From the NCBI RefSeq assembly GCF_029227915.1, contig NC_079876.1, positions 4,404,001 through 4,468,000 on the forward strand: 64,000 bases of DNA. Direction: 5' to 3'. The DNA is from Hydractinia symbiolongicarpus. Its lineage: Eukaryota; Cnidaria; Hydrozoa; Anthoathecata; Hydractiniidae. The position numbers and the translations under genes are program-made. Positions 12,265 through 27,590 of this stretch are shown here, in pieces. The stretch's first letter is position 1. Each line of letters starts with the position of its first letter. The notes under the pieces were generated by a model. It was not told the DNA's origin. It saw only the letters and a list, made by a program, of their open reading frames with translations, and ran no database searches.

Positions 12265-14999
12265 TATGCAACCTAGTAATATCAGAAAAATATCGCTAAA
12301 TATATGTAAGTACGAATATGTGACCCAACCGTTGTAACTCAAACGGACTGACACGGTTAGAAAGTCAATGAAATGTAGTTTTTGAAACTTTCGCTATTTC
12401 TTCAGCGTGCGATAACGTCTAGGATTGGTCACACATTAAAGAATGATTTAAATATCTAAATTTTTAAATGAAGCCCTACCACAGCGCCCAGTGTAATCGC
12501 TCAATTCCGGCAATCATGTCAAATTAAGATGAATGTTATTTCTTGGAGTTCAATTGACTCATTTATCACATTTATCAGGTCACAGTCCAAATTTAGTTCT
12601 ATTAAGTCCCACATTCAATCGTTTCACTGTTAAAAGCGGTGCAACCTAGTATTAACAGATAAATATCGCTAAATACATGTTGGTACGAATATGTTAACCA
12701 ACCGTTGTAACTCAAATGGACTGACATCGATAGAAAGTCAGTGAAATGTAGTATTTGAAACTGTCGCTATTTCTTCAGCGCGCGATAACGGATAGGATTG
12801 GTCCCACTGTAAAGAATGACTTATTAATCTAAATTTTTAAATAAAGCGCTACAACAGCGCCTGGTGTAATCGCTGAGTTGCGGCAATCATGTCAAATTAA
12901 GAAGAATGTTATTTCTTGGAGTCCAAATGTCTCACTTATAACATTTATAAGGTCACAGTCCAAAATCAGTTCAATTTAGTCCCACAGTCAGTCGTTTCAC
13001 TGTTAAAGGCGATGCAACCTATTAATATGAGAAAATTATCGCTAATTACATGTTGGTACGAATATGTGATCCAACCGTTGTAACTCACACGGACTGTAAC
13101 CATTAGAAAGTCAATGAGATGTAGTTTTGGAAACTGTCGCTATTTCTTCAGCGCGCGATAACGGCTAGGATTGGTGCCACGGTAAAGAATGACTTATTTA
13201 TCTAAATTTTTAAATGAAGCGCTACCACAGCGCCCAGTGTAATCGCTGAGTTCCGTCAAGCACATCAAATTAGGAAGAATGTTATTTCTTGGAGTCCAAT
13301 TGTCTCATTTATCACATTTATCAGGTCACAGTCCAAAGTTCGTTCAATTAAGTACCACATTCAATCGTTTCACTTTTAAAAGCGATGCAACCTAGTAATA
13401 ACAGATAAATGTCGCTAAATTCATGTTGGTACGAATATGTGACCCAACCGTTGTTACTCAAACGGACTGACATCGATAAAAAGTCCGTGAAAAGTAGTAT
13501 TTGAAACTGTCTCTATTTCTTTAGCGCACTAACGGCTAGGATTCGTCACACGGCTAAAACGTGACTTTTTTATCTTAATTTTCAAATGACGCGCTACCAC
13601 AGGCACCTGTGTAATCGCTGAGTTCCGGCAAGCACATCAAATTAGGAAGAATGTTATTTCTTGGAGTCCAATTGTCTCATTTATCACATTTATCAGGTCA
13701 CAGTCCAAAGTTAGTTCAATTAAGTACCACATTCAATCGTTTCACTGTTAAAAGCGATGCAACATAGTAATAACAGTTAAATATCGCTAAATACATGTTG
13801 GTACGAATATGTGACCCAACCGTTGTAACTCAAACGGACTGACATCGATAGAAAGTCCGTGAAAAGTAGTATTTGAAACTGTCTCTATTTCTTCAGCGCG
13901 CGCTAACGGCTAGGATTCGTCACACGGCTAAAACGTGATTTTTTTATCTTACTTTTCAAATGAAGCGCTACCACAGGGACCAGTGTAATCGCTGAGTTGC
14001 GGCAATCATGTCAAATTAGGAAGAATGTTATTTCTTGGAGTCCAATTGTCTTACTTTTTCATTTATAAGGTCACAGCCCAAAATCAGTTCAATTAAGTCC
14101 CACAGTCAATCGTTTCACTGTTAAAAGCGATACAACCTAGTAATACCGGAAGAATATCACGAAATACATGTTGGTACGAATATGTGACTCAACCGTTGTA
14201 ACAGAAATGGATTGATACTGTTACAAATTCAATGAAATGTAGTTTTTGAAACTGTCTCTATTTCTTTGGCGCGGGATAACGGCTAGGATTGGTCCCACAG
14301 TAAAAAATGACTTATTAATCTAAATTTTTAAATGTAGCGCTACCACAGCGCCCAGTGTAATTGCTGAGTTCCGCCAATCATGTCAAATTAAAAAGAATGT
14401 TATTTCTTGGGGTCAAATTGTCCCATTTATAACATTTATAAGGTCACAGTCAAAAATCAGTTCAATTTAATCCCACAGTCAGTCGTTTCACTGTTAAAAG
14501 CGATGCAACCTATTAATATGAAAAAATTATCGCTAATTACATGTTGTTACGAATATGTGACTCATCCGTTGTAACTCAATCGGATTGATGCTGTTAGAAA
14601 GTCAATGAAATGTAGTTTTTGAAACTGTCTCTATTTCTTCAGCGCGGGATAACGGCTAGGATAGGTCCCACAGTAAAAAATGACTTATTTATTTAAATTT
14701 TTAAATGAAGCGCTACCACAGCGCCCAGTGTAATCGCTGAGTTCCGGTAATCATGTCAAATTAAGAAGAATGTTATTTCTTGTAGTCCAATTGTCTCACT
14801 TATAACATTTATAAAGTCACAGTCCAAAATCATTTCAATTAAGTCCTACAGTCAATCCTTTCACTGTTAAAAGCGATGCAACCTAGTAATATCAGAAAAA
14901 TATCGCTAAATACATGTTGGTACGAATATGTGACCCAACCGTTGTAACTCAAGCGGACTGAATTCGATAAAAAGTCAGTGAAATAAAGTATTTGAAACT
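12265..14999 (+). repeat. Mixed monomers, not in a simple HOR
   Basis: About seven different monomers in a row, several with private changes: agcggtgcaacctag at 12636, attttctttggcgcg types near 14266, and agcgcactaacgg near 13520. The same succession recurs at 32421-35200 (offset 20138 at the first marker, 20885 at the second) and at 61020-63800 (offsets 48755 and 49499). No gene or other feature is visible. Confidence 0.85.
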
Positions 15000-17900
15000 G
15001 TCTCTATTTCTTTAGCACGCGCTAACGGCTAGGATTGGTCCCACAGTTAAAAAATGACTTTTTTATCTTAATTTTTAAATGAAGCGCTACCACAGCGCCC
15101 GGTGTAATCGCTGAGTTGCGGCAATCATGTCAAATTAAGAAGAATGTTATTTCTTTGAGTCCAATTGTCTCACTTTCACATTTATAAGGTCACAGCCCAA
15201 AATCAGTTCAATTAAGTCCCACAGTCAATTGTTTTACTGTTAAAAGCGATGCAACCTAGTAATACCGGAAAGATATCACTAAATACATGTTGATAAGAAT
15301 ATGTGACTTAACCGTTGTAGCTCAAACGGATTGATACTGTTAGAAAGTCAATGAAGAGTACTTTTTGAAACTGTGTCTATTTCTTCAGCGCGGGATAACG
15401 GCTAGGATTGGTCTTACAGTAAGAAATGACATATTTACCTAAATTTTTAAATGAAGCGCTACCACAGCGGCCAGTGTAATCGCTGAGTTCCAGCAATCAT
15501 GTCAAATTAAGAAGAATGTTATTTCTTGTAGTCCAATTGTCTCACTTATAACATTTATAAAGTCACAGTCCAAAATCAGTTCAATTAAGTCCCACAGTCA
15601 ATCCTTTCACTGTTAAAAGCGATGCAACCTAGTAATATGAGAAAAATATCGCTAAGTACATGTTGGTACGAGTATGTGACGCAACCGTTGTAACTGAAGC
15701 GGATTGATACCGTTAGAAAGTTAATGAAATGTAGTTTTTGAAACTGTCGCTATTTCTTCAGCGCGCGATAACGGCTAGGATTGGTCCCACAGTAAAAATG
15801 ACTTAATTAACTAAATATTTAAATGAAGTGCTACCCCAGCGCCCAGTGTAATCGCTGAGTTCCGGCAATCACGTCAAATTAAGAAGAATGTTATTTCTTG
15901 GAGTACAATTGTCTCATTTATAACATTTACAAGGTCACAGTCAAAAATCAGTTCAATTTAATCCCACAGTCAATCGTTTCACTGTTAAAAGCGATGCAAC
16001 CTAGTAATGTGAGAAAAATATCGCTTAATACATGTTGGTACGAATATGTGACCCAACCGTTGTAACTCAAGCGGACTGACATCGATAAAAAGTCAGTGAA
16101 ATATAGTATTTGAAACTGTCTCTATTTCTTTAGCACGCGCTAACAGCTAGGATTGGTCCCACAGTTAAAAAATGACTTTTTTATCTTAATTTTTAAATGA
16201 AGCGCTACCACAGCGCCCGGTGTAATCGCTGAGTTGCGGCAATCATGTCAAATTAAGAAGAATGTTATTTCTTTGAGTCCAATTGTCTCACTTTCACATT
16301 TATAAGGTCACAGCCCAAAATCAGTTCAATTAAGTCCCACAGTCAATTGTTTTACTGTTAAAAGCGATGCAACGTAGTAATACCGGAAAGATATCACTAA
16401 ATACATGTTGGTAAGAATATGTGACTCAACCGCTGTAGCTCAAACGGATTGATACTGTTAGAAAGTCAATGAAATGTACTTTTTGAAACTGTGTCTATTT
16501 CTTCAGCGCGGGATAACGGCTAGGATTGGTCTTACAGTAAGAAATGACATATTTATCTAAATTTTTAAATGAAGCGCTAGCACAGCGGCCAGTGTAATCG
16601 CTGAGTTCCGGCAATCATGTCAAATTAAGAAGAATGTTATTTCTTGTAGTCCAATTGTCTCACTTTTAACATTTATAAAGTCACACTCAAAAATCAGTTC
16701 AATTAAGTCCCACAGTCAATCGTTTCACTGTTAAAAGCGATGCAACCTAGTAATATCAGAAGAATATCGCTAAATACATGTTGGTACGAATATGTGACTC
16801 AACTGTTGTAACTCAAACGGATTTATACTGTTAGAAAGTCAATGAATTGTAGTTTTTTGAAACTGTCGCTATTTCTTCAGCGCGCGATAACGGTTAGGAT
16901 TGGTCCCACAGTAAAGAATGACTTATTTATCTAAACTCTTAAATGAAGCGCTACCACAGCGCCCAGTGTAATCGCTGAGTTCCGGCAATCATGTCAAATA
17001 AAGAAGAATGTTATTTCTTGGAGTCCAATTTTGTCAATTATCACATTTATCAGGTCACAGTCCAAAGTTAGTTCAATTAAGTCACACAGTCAATCGTTTC
17101 ACTGTTAAAAGCGATGCAACCTAGTAATATTAGAAAAATATCGCTAAATACATGTTGTTACGAATATGTGACATAACCGTTGTAACTCACACGGACTGTA
17201 ACCGTTAGAAAGTCAATGAAATGTACTTTTTGAATCTGTCGCTTTTTCTTTAGAGCCGGATAACGGCTAGGATTGGTCCCACAGTAAAAAATGACTTATT
17301 TATCTAAATTCTTAAATGAAGCGCTACCACAGCGCCCAGTGTAATCGCTGAGTTCCGGCAATCATGTCAAATTAAAAGGAATGTTATTTCTTGGAGTCCA
17401 ATTGTCTCACTTATAAGATTTATAAGGTCACAGTCCAAAATCAGTTCAATTAAGTCCCACAGTCAATCGTTTCACTGTTAAAACGATGCAACCTAGTAAT
17501 ATCAGAAAAATATCGATAAATACATATTGGTACGGATATGTGACCCAACCGTTGTAACTCACACGGACTGTAACCGTTAGAGAGTCAATGAAATGTAGTT
17601 TTTGAAACTGTCGCTATTTCTTCAGCGCGCGATAACAGATAGGATTGGTCTTACAGTAAGGAATGACATATTTACCTAAATTTTTAAATGAAGCGCTACC
17701 ACAGCGGCCAGTGTAATCGCTGAGTTCCGGCAATCATGTCAAATTAAGAAGAATGTTATTTCTTGTAGTCCAATTGTCTCACTTATAACATTTATAAAGT
17801 CACAGTCCAAAATCAGTTCAATTAAGTCCCACAGTCAATCCTTTCACTGTTAAAAGCGATGCAACCTAGTAATATGAGAAAAATATCGCTAAATACATGT

Positions 17901-20900
17901 TGGTACGAGTATGTGACGCAACCGTTGTAACTGAAGCGGATTGATACCGTTAGAAAGTCAATGAAATGTAGTTTTTGAAACTGTCGCTATTTCTTCAGCG
18001 CGCGATAACGGCTAGGATTGGTCCCACAGTAAAAATGACTTAATTAACTAAATTTTTAAATGAAGTGCTACCCCAGCGCCCAGTGTAATCGCTGAGTTCC
18101 GGCAATCACGTCAAATTAAGAAGAATGTTATTTCTTGGAGTACATATGTCTCATTTATAACATTTATAAGGTCACAGTCAAAAATCAGTTCAATTTAATC
18201 CCACAGTCAATCGTTTCACTGTTAAAAGCGATGCAACCTAGTAATGTGAGAAAAATATCGCTAAATACATGTTGGTACGAATATGTGACCCAACCGTTGT
18301 AACTCAAGCGGACTGACATCGATAAAAAGTCAGTGAAATATAGTATTTGAAACTGTCTCTATTTCTTTAGCACGCGCTAACAGCTAGGATTTTTCCCACA
18401 GTTAAAAAATGACTTTTTTATCTTAATTTTTAAATGAAGCGCTACCACAGCGCCCGGTGTAATCGCTTAGTTGCGGCAATCATGTCAAATTAAGAAGAAT
18501 GTTATTTCTTTGAGTCCAATTGTCTCACTTTCACATTTATAAGGTCACAGCCCAAAATCAGTTCAATTAAGTCCCACAGTCAATTGTTTTACTGTTAAAA
18601 GCGATGCAACGTAGTAATACCGGAAAGATATCACTAAATACATGTTGGTAAGAATATGTGACTCAACCGCTGTAGCTCAAACGGATTGATACTGTTAGAA
18701 AGTCAATGAAATGTACTTTTTGAAACTGTGTCTATTTCTTCAGCGCGGGATAACGGCTAGGATTGGTCTTACAGTAAGAAATGACATATTTATCTAAATT
18801 TTTATATGAAGCGCTACTACAGCGGCCAGTGTAATCGCTGAGTTCCGGCAATCATGTCAAATTAAGAAGAATGTTATTTCTTGTAGTCCAATTGTCTCAC
18901 TTTTAACATTTATAAAGTCACACTCAAAAATCAGTTCAATTAAGTCCCACAGTCAATCGTTTCACTGTTAAAAGCGATGCAACCTAGTAATATCAGAAAA
19001 ATATCGCTAAATACATGTTGGTACGAATATGTGACTCAACTGTTGTAACTCAAACGGATTTATACTGTTAGAAAGTCAATGAATTGTAGTTTTTTGAAAC
19101 TGTCGCTATTTCTTCAGCGCGCGATAACGGTTAGGATTGGTCCCACAGTAAAGAATGACTTATTTATCTAAACTCTTAAATGAAGCGCTACCACAGCGCC
19201 CAGTGTAATCGCTGAGTTCCGGCAATCATGTCAAATAAAGAAGAATGTTATTTCTTGGAGTCCAATTTTGTCAATTATCACATTTATCAGGTCACAGTCC
19301 AAAGTTAGTTCAATTAAGTCACACAGTCAATCGTTTCACTGTTAAAAGCGATGCAACCTAGTAATATTAGAAAAATATCGCTAAATACATGTTGGTACGA
19401 ATATGTGACCCAACCGTTGTAACTCACACGGACTGTAACCGTTAGAAAGTCAATGAAATGTACTTTTTGAAACTGTCGCTATTTCTTTAGAGCCGGATAA
19501 CGGCTAGGATTGGTCCCACAGTAAAAAATGACTTATTTATCTAAATTCTTAAATGAAGCGCTACCACAGCGCCCAGTGTAATCGCTGAGTTCCGGCAATC
19601 ATGTCAAATTAAAAGGAATGTTATTTCTTGGAGTCCAATTGTCTCACTTATAAGATTTATAAGGTCACAGTCAAAAATCAGTTCAATTTAATCCCACAGT
19701 CAATCGTTTCACTGTTAAAAGCGATGCAACCTAGTAATGTGAGAAAAATATCGCTAAATACATGTTGGTACGAATATGTGACGCAACCGTTGTAACTGAA
19801 GCGGATTGATACCGTTAGAAAGTCAATGAAATGTAGTTTTTGAAACTGTCGCTATTTCTTCAGCGCGCGATAACGGCTAGGATTGGTCCCACAGTAAAAA
19901 TGACTTAATTAACTAAATTTTTAAATGAAGTGCTACCCCAGCGCCCAGTGTAATCGCTGAGTTCCGGCAATCACGTCAAATTAAGAAGAATGTTATTTCT
20001 TGGAGTACATATGTCTCATTTATAACATTTATAAGGTCACAGTCAAAAATCAGTTCAATTTAATCCCACAGTCAATCGTTTCACTGTTAAAAGCGATGCA
20101 ACCTAGTAATGTGAGAAAAATATCGCTAAATACATGTTGGTACGAATATGTGACCCAACCGTTGTAACTCAAGCGGACTGACATCGATAAAAAGTCAGTG
20201 AAATATAGTATTTGAAACTGTCTCTATTTCTTTAGCACGCGCTAACAGCTAGGATTGGTCCCACAGTTAAAAAATGACTTTTTTATCTTAATTTTTAAAT
20301 GAAGCGCTACCACAGCGCCCGGTGTAATCGCTTAGTTGCGGCAATCATGTCAAATTAAGAAGAATGTTATTTCTTTGAGTCCAATTGTCTCACTTTCACA
20401 TTTATAAGGTCACAGCCCAAAATCAGTTCAATTATGTCCCACAGTCAATTGTTTTACTGTTAAAAGCGATGCAACGTAGTAATACCGGAAAGATATCACT
20501 AAATACATGTTGGTAAGAATATGTGACTCAACCGCTGTAGCTCAAACGGATTAATACTGTTAGAAAGTCAATGAAATGTACTTTTTGAAACTGTGTCTAT
20601 TTCTTCAGCGCGGGATAACGGCTAGGATTGGTCTTACAGTAAGAAATGACATATTTATCTAAATTTTTAAATGAAGCGCTACTACAGCGGCCAGTGTAAT
20701 CGCTGAGTTCCGGCAATCATGTCAAATTAAGAAGAATGTTATTTCTTGTAGTCCAATTGTCTCACTTTTAACATTTATAAAGTCACACTCAAAAATCAGT
20801 TCAATTAAGTCCCACAGTCAATCGTTTCACTGTTAAAAGCGATGCAACCTAGTAATATCAGAAAAATATCGCTAAATACATGTTGTTACGAATATGTGAC

Positions 20901-23900
20901 TCAACTGTTGTAACTCAAACGGATTTATACTGTTAGAAAGTCAATGAATTGTAGTTTTTTGAAACTGTCGCTATTTCTTCAGCGCGCGATAACGGTTAGG
21001 ATTGGTCCCACAGTAAAGAATGACTTATTTATCTAAACTCTTAAATGAAGCGCTACCACAGCGCCCAGTGTAATCGCTGAGTTCCGGCAATCATGTCAAA
21101 TAAAGAAGAATGTTATTTCTTGGAGTCCAATTTTGTCAATTATCACATTTATCAGGTCACAGTCCAAAGTTAGTTCAATTAAGTCACACAGTCAATCGTT
21201 TCACTGTTAAAAGCGATGCAACCTAGTAATATTAGAAAAATATCGCTAAATACATGTTGGTACGAATATGTGACCCAACCGTTGTAACTCACACGGACTG
21301 TAACCGTTAGAAAGTCAATGAAATGTACTTTTTGAAACTGTCGCTATTTCTTTAGAGCCGGATAACGGCTAGGATTGGTCCCACAGTAAAAAATGACTTA
21401 TTTATCTAAATTCTTAAATGAAGCGCTACCACAGCGCCCAGTGTAATCGCTGAGTTCCGGCAATCATGTCAAATTAAAAGGAATGTTATTTCTTGGAGTC
21501 CAATTGTCTCACTTATAAGATTTATAAGGTCACAGTCAAAAATCAGTTCAATTTAATCCCACAGTCAATCGTTTCACTGTTAAAAGCGATGCAACCTAGT
21601 AATGTGAGAAAAATATCGCTAAATACATGTTGGTACGAATATGTGACCCAACCGTTGTAACTCAAGCGGACTGACATCGATAAAAAGTCAGTGAAATATA
21701 GTATTTGAAACTGTCTCTATTTCTTTAGCACGCGCTAACAGCTAGGATTGGTCCCACAGTTAAAAAATGACTTTTTTATCTTAATTTTTAAATGAAGCGC
21801 TACCACAGCGCCCGGTGTAATCGCTTAGTTGCGGCAATCATGTCAAATTAAGAAGAATGTTATTTCTTTGAGTCCAATTGTCTCACTTTCACATTTATAA
21901 GGTCACAGCCCAAAATCAGTTCAATTAAGTCCCACAGTCAATTGTTTTACTGTTAAAAGCGATGCAACGTAGTAATACCGGAAAGATATCACTAAATACA
22001 TGTTGGTAAGAATATGTGACTCAACCGCTGTAGCTCAAACGGATTAATACTGTTAGAAAGTCAATGAAATGTACTTTTTGAAACTGTGTCTATTTCTTCA
22101 GCGCGGGATAACGGCTAGGATTGGTCTTACAGTAAGAAATGACATATTTATCTAAATTTTTAAATGAAGCGCTACTGCAGCGGCCAGTGTAATCGCTGAG
22201 TTCCGGCAATCATGTCAAATTAAGAAGAATGTTATTTCTTGTAGTCCAATTGTCTCACTTTTAACATTTATAAAGTCACACTCAAAAATCAGTTCAATTA
22301 AGTCCCACAGTCAATCGTTTCACTGTTAAAAGCGATGCAACCTAGTAATATCAGAAAAATATCGCTAAATACATGTTGTTACGAATATGTGACTCAACTG
22401 TTGTAACTCAAACGGATTTATACTGTTAGAAAGTCAATGAATTGTAGTTTTTTGAAACTGTCGCTATTTCTTCAGCGCGCGATAACGGTTAGGATTGGTC
22501 CCACAGTAAAGAATGACTTATTTATCTAAACTCTTAAATGAAGCGCTACCACAGCGCCCAGTGTAATCGCTGAGTTCCGGCAATCATGTCAAATAAAGAA
22601 GAATGTTATTTCTTGGAGTCCAATTTTGTCAATTATCACATTTATCAGGTCACAGTCCAAAGTTAGTTCAATTAAGTCACACAGTCAATCGTTTCACTGT
22701 TAAAAGCGATGCAACCTAGTAATATTAGAAAAATATCGCTAAATACATGTTGGTACGAATATGTGACCCAACCGTTGTAACTCACACGGACTGTAACCGT
22801 TAGAAAGTCAATGAAATGTACTTTTTGAAACTGTCGCTATTTCTTTAGAGCCGGATAACGGCTAGGATTGGTCCCACAGTAAAAAATGACTTATTTATCT
22901 AAATTCTTAAATGAAGCGCTACCACAGCGCCCAGTGTAATCTCTGAGTTCCGGCAATCATGTCAAATTAAAAGGAATGTTATTTCTTGGAGTCCAATTGT
23001 CTCACTTATAAGATTTATAAGGTCACAGTCAAAAATCAGTTCAATTTAATCCCACAGTCAATCGTTTCACTGTTAAAAGCGATGCAACCTAGTAATGTGA
23101 GAAAAATATCGCTAAATACATGTTGGTACGAATATGTGACGCAACCGTTGTAACTGAAGCGGATTGATACCGTTAGAAAGTCAATGAAATGTAGTTTTTG
23201 AAACTGTCGCTATTTCTTCAGCGCGCGATAACGGCTAGGATTGATCCCACAGTAAAAATGACTTAATTAACTAAATTTTTAAATGAAGTGCTACCCCAGC
23301 GCCCAGTGTAATCGCTGAGTTCCGGCAATCACGTCAAATTAAGAAGAATGTTATTTCTTGGAGTACATATGTCTCATTTATAACATTTATAAGGTCACAG
23401 TCAAAAATCAGTTCAATTTAATCCCACAGTCAATCGTTTCACTGTTAAAAGCGATGCAACCTAGTAATGTGAGAAAAATATCGCTAAATACATGTTGGTA
23501 CGAATATGTGACCCAACCGTTGTAACTCAAGCGGACTGACATCGATAAAAAGTCAGTGAAATATAGTATTTGAAACTGTCTCTATTTCTTTAGCACGCGC
23601 TAACAGCTAGGATTGGTCCCACAGTTAAAAAATGACTTTTTTATCTTAATTTTTAAATGAAGCGCTACCACAGCGCCCGGTGTAATCGCTTAGTTGCGGC
23701 AATCATGTCAAATTAAGAAGAATGTTATTTCTTTGAGTCCAATTGTCTCACTTTCACATTTATAAGGTCACAGCCCAAAATCAGTTCAATTAAGTCCCAC
23801 AGTCAATTGTTTTACTGTTAAAAGCGATGCAACGTAGTAATACCGGAAAGATATCACTAAATACATGTTGGTAAGAATATGTGACTCAACCGCTGTAGCT

Positions 23901-23970
23901 CAAACGGATTGATACTGTTAGAAAGTCAATGAAATGTACTTTTTGAAACTGTCGCTATTTCTTCAGCGCG
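15000..23970 (+). repeat. HOR family with variable unit of 3, 4, 5 or 6 monomers
   Basis: The marker gcacgcgctaac begins at 15015, 16133, 18370, 20235, 21728 and 23593. The steps are 1118, 2237, 1865, 1493 and 1865 bases, which are 3, 6, 5, 4 and 5 monomers. The 4-monomer step lacks the monomer carrying agtgctaccccagcgccc, which is present near 15828, 18065, 19929 and 23288. Between markers the order is otherwise kept: the ggtcttacagtaagaaatg type, the ggttaggattgg type, and the agagccggataacgg type. Within shared parts the rounds are nearly identical. Confidence 0.9.
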
Positions 23971-26200
23971 CGATAACAGATAGGATTGGTCTTACAGTAA
24001 GGAATGACATATTTATCTAAATTTTTAAATGAAGCGCTACAACAGCGCCCAGTGTAATCTCTGAGTTCCGGCAATCATGTCAAATTAAAAATAATGTTAT
24101 TTCTTGGAGTCCAATTGTCTCACTTATATCATTTATAAGGTCACAGCTCAAAATCAGTTCCAATTAAGTCCCACAGTCAATCGTTTCACTATTAAAAGCG
24201 ATACAACCTAGTATTACCGGAAAGATATCACGAAATACATTTTGGTACGAGTATGTGACGCAACGGTGGTAACTGAAGAGGATTGATACCGTTAGAAAGT
24301 CAATGAAATGTAGTTTGTGAACCTGTCGCTATTTCTTCAGCGCGCGATAACAGCTAGGATTGGTCCTACAGTAAAAATGACTTAATTATCTAAATTTTAA
24401 AATGAAGTCCTACCACAGCGCCCAGTGTAATCGCTGAGTTCCGGCAATCACGTCAAATTAAGAAGAATGTTATTTCTTGGAGTCCTATTGTCTCACTTAT
24501 AACATTTATAAGGTCACAGCCCAAAATCAGTTCAATTAAGTCCCACAGTCAATCGTTTCACTGTTAAAAGCGATACAACCTAGTATTACCGGAAAGATAT
24601 CACGAAATACATTTTGGTAAGAACATGTGACTCAGCCGTTGTAACTCAAACGGATTGATACTGTTAGAAAGTCAATGAAATGTACTTTTTGAAACTGTCG
24701 CTATTTCTTCTGAGCGGGATAACGGCTAGGATTGGTCCCACAGTAAGAAATAACTTATTTATCTAAATTCTAAAATGAAGCGCTACCACAGCGCCCAGTG
24801 TAATCGCTGAGTTCCGGCAATCATGTCAAATTAAAAAGAATGTTATTTCTTGGAGTCCAATTGTCTCACTTATAACATTTATAAGGTCACAGTCAAAAAT
24901 CAGTTCAATTTAATCCCACAGTCAATCGTTTCACTGTTAAAAGCCATGCAACCTAGTAATATTAGAAAAATATCGCTAAATACATGTTGGTACGAATATG
25001 TGACCCAACCGTTGTAACTCACACGGACTGTAACCGTTAGAAAGTCAATGAAATGTAGTTTTTGAAACAGTCGCTATTTCTTTAAAGCGGGATAACGGCT
25101 AGGATTGGTCCCACAGTAAGAAATGACTTATTTATCTAAATTCTTAAATGAAGCGCTACCACAGCGCTCAGTGTAATCGCTGAGTTCCCGCAATCATGTC
25201 AAATTAAAAAGAATGTTATTTCTTGGAGTCCAATTGTCTCACTTATAAGATTTATAAGGTCACAGTCAAAAATCAGTTCAATTTAATCCCACAGTCAATC
25301 ATTTCACTGATAAAAGCGATGCAACCTATTAATAGGAGAAAATTATCGCTAAATACATGTTGGTACGAATATATGACTCATCCGTTGTAACTCAAACGGA
25401 TTGATGCTGTTAGAAAGTCAATGAAATGTAGTTTTTGAAACTGTCGCTATTTCTTCAGCGCGGGATAACGGCTAGGATTGGTCCCACAGTAAAAAATGAC
25501 TTATTTATCTAAATTTTAAAATGAAGTCCTACCACAGCGCCCAGTGTAATCGCTGAGTTCCGGCAATCACGTCAAGTTAAGAAGAATGTTATTTCTTGCA
25601 GTCCTATTATCTCACTTATAACATTTATAAGGTCACAGCCCAAAATCAGTTCAATTAAGTCCCACAGTCAATCGTTTCACTGTTAAAAGCGATACAACCT
25701 AGTATTACCGGAAAGATATCACGAAATAAATTTTGGTAAGAACATGTGACTCAGCCGTTGTAACTCAAACGGATTGATACTGTTAGAAAGTCAATGAAAT
25801 GTACTTTTTGAAACTGTCGCTATTTCTTCAGAGCAGGATAACGGCTAGGATTGGTCCCACAGTAGGAAATGACTTATTTAACTAAATTCTTAAATGAAGC
25901 GTTACCACAGCGCCCAGTGTAATCGCTGAGTTCCGGCAATCATGTCAAATTAAAAAGAATGTTATTTCTTGGAGTCCAATTCTCTCACTTATAACATTTA
26001 TAAGGTCACAGTGAAAAATCAGTTCAATTTAATCCCACAGTCAATCGTTTCACTGTTAAAAGCGATGCAACCTATTAATATGAGAAAATTATCGCTAAAT
26101 ACATGTTGGTACGAATATGTGACTCATCCGTTGTAACTCAAACGGATTGATACTGTTAGAAAGTCAATGAAATGTAGTTTTTGAAACTGTCGCTATTTCT
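23971..26200 (+). repeat. Six-monomer block, duplicated 17.5 kb away
   Basis: The block starts with cgataacagataggattgg and carries rare variants such as attaaaaataatgtt (ataatg at 24091), cattttggtaagaac and ttcttctgagcggg. The same order appears at about 41500-43370 (ataatg at 41618), an offset of 17527 bases or 47 monomers. Small differences exist, for example aactagtaggaaat near 25860 is absent from the second copy. It closes the first superblock; the next one begins near 26200. Confidence 0.88.
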
Positions 26201-27590
26201 TCAGCGCGCGATAACGGCCAGGATTGGTCCCACAGTTAAAAATGACTTATTAATCTAAATTTTTAATTGAAGTGCTACCACAGCGCCCAGTGAAATCGCT
26301 GAGTTTCGGCAATCATTTCAAATTAAGAAGAATGTTATTTCTTGGAGTCCAATTCTCTCACTTTCACATCTATAAGGTCACAGTCCATAATCAGTTCAAC
26401 TAAGTCCCACAGTCAATCGTTTTACTGTTAAAAGCCATACAACTTAGTAATACCGAAAAAATATCGCTAAATACATGTTGGTACGAATATGTGACACAAC
26501 CGTTGTAACTCAAACGGACTGACACCGTTAGAAAGTCAATGAAATGTAGTTTTTGAAGCTGTAGCTACTTCTTCAGCGCGCGATAACGGCTAGGATTCGT
26601 CACACGGCTAAAACGTGACTTTTTTATCTTAATTTTCAAATGAAGCGCTACCACAGGGACCTGTGTAATCGCTGAGTTCCGGCAAGCACATCAAATTAGG
26701 AAGAATGTTATTTCTTGGAGTCCAATTGTCTCATTTATCACAGTTATCAGGTCACAGTCCAAAGTTAGTTCAATTAAGTACCACATTCAATCGTTTCACT
26801 GTTAAAAGCGATGCAACATAGTAATAACAGATAAATATCGCTAAATACATGTTGGTACGAATATGTGACCCAACCGTTGTAACTCAAACGGACTGACTTC
26901 GATAGAAAGTCCGTGAAAAGTAGTATTTGAAACTGTCTCTATTTCTTCAGCGCGCGCTAACGGCTAGGATTCGTCACACGGCTGAAACGTGATTTTTTTA
27001 TCTTAATTTTCAAATGAAGCGCTACCACAGGAACCAGTGTAATCGCTGAGTTGCGGCAATCATGTCAATTTAGGAAGAATGTTATTTCTTGGAGTCCAAT
27101 TGTCTTACTTTTTCATTTATAAGGTCACAGCCCAAAATCAGTTCAATTAAGTCCCACAGTCAATCGTTTCACTGTTAAAAGCGATACAACCTAGTAATAC
27201 CGGAAGGATATCACGAAATACATGTTGGTACGAATATGTGACTCAACCGTTGTAACACAAAGGGATTGATACTGTTACAAATTCAATGAAATGTAGTTTT
27301 TGAAACTCTCTCTATTTCTTCGGCGCGGGATAACGGCTAGGATTGGTACCACAGTAAAAAATGACTTATTAATCTAAATTTTTAAATGAAGCGCTACCAC
27401 AGCGCCCAGTGTAATCGCTGAGTTCCTGTAATCACGTCAAATTAAGAGGAATGTTATTTCTTGGAGTCCAATTGTCTCATTTATCAAATTTATCAGGTCA
27501 CAGTCCAAAGTTAGTTCAATTAAGTCCCACAGTCAATCGTTTCATTGTTAAAAGCTATGCAACCTAGTAATATCAGAAAAATATCGCTAA
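26200..27590 (+). repeat. Restart of the 4-mer HOR types (start of second superblock)
   Basis: From aacggccaggattggtccc (ggcca at 26216) the sequence follows that starting at 10925, offset 15291 bases or 41 monomers, through the aagctgtagctac, gtccgtgaaaagtag and ggcgcgggataac monomers. One HOR round is present, against nearly three in the first superblock. Confidence 0.88.
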
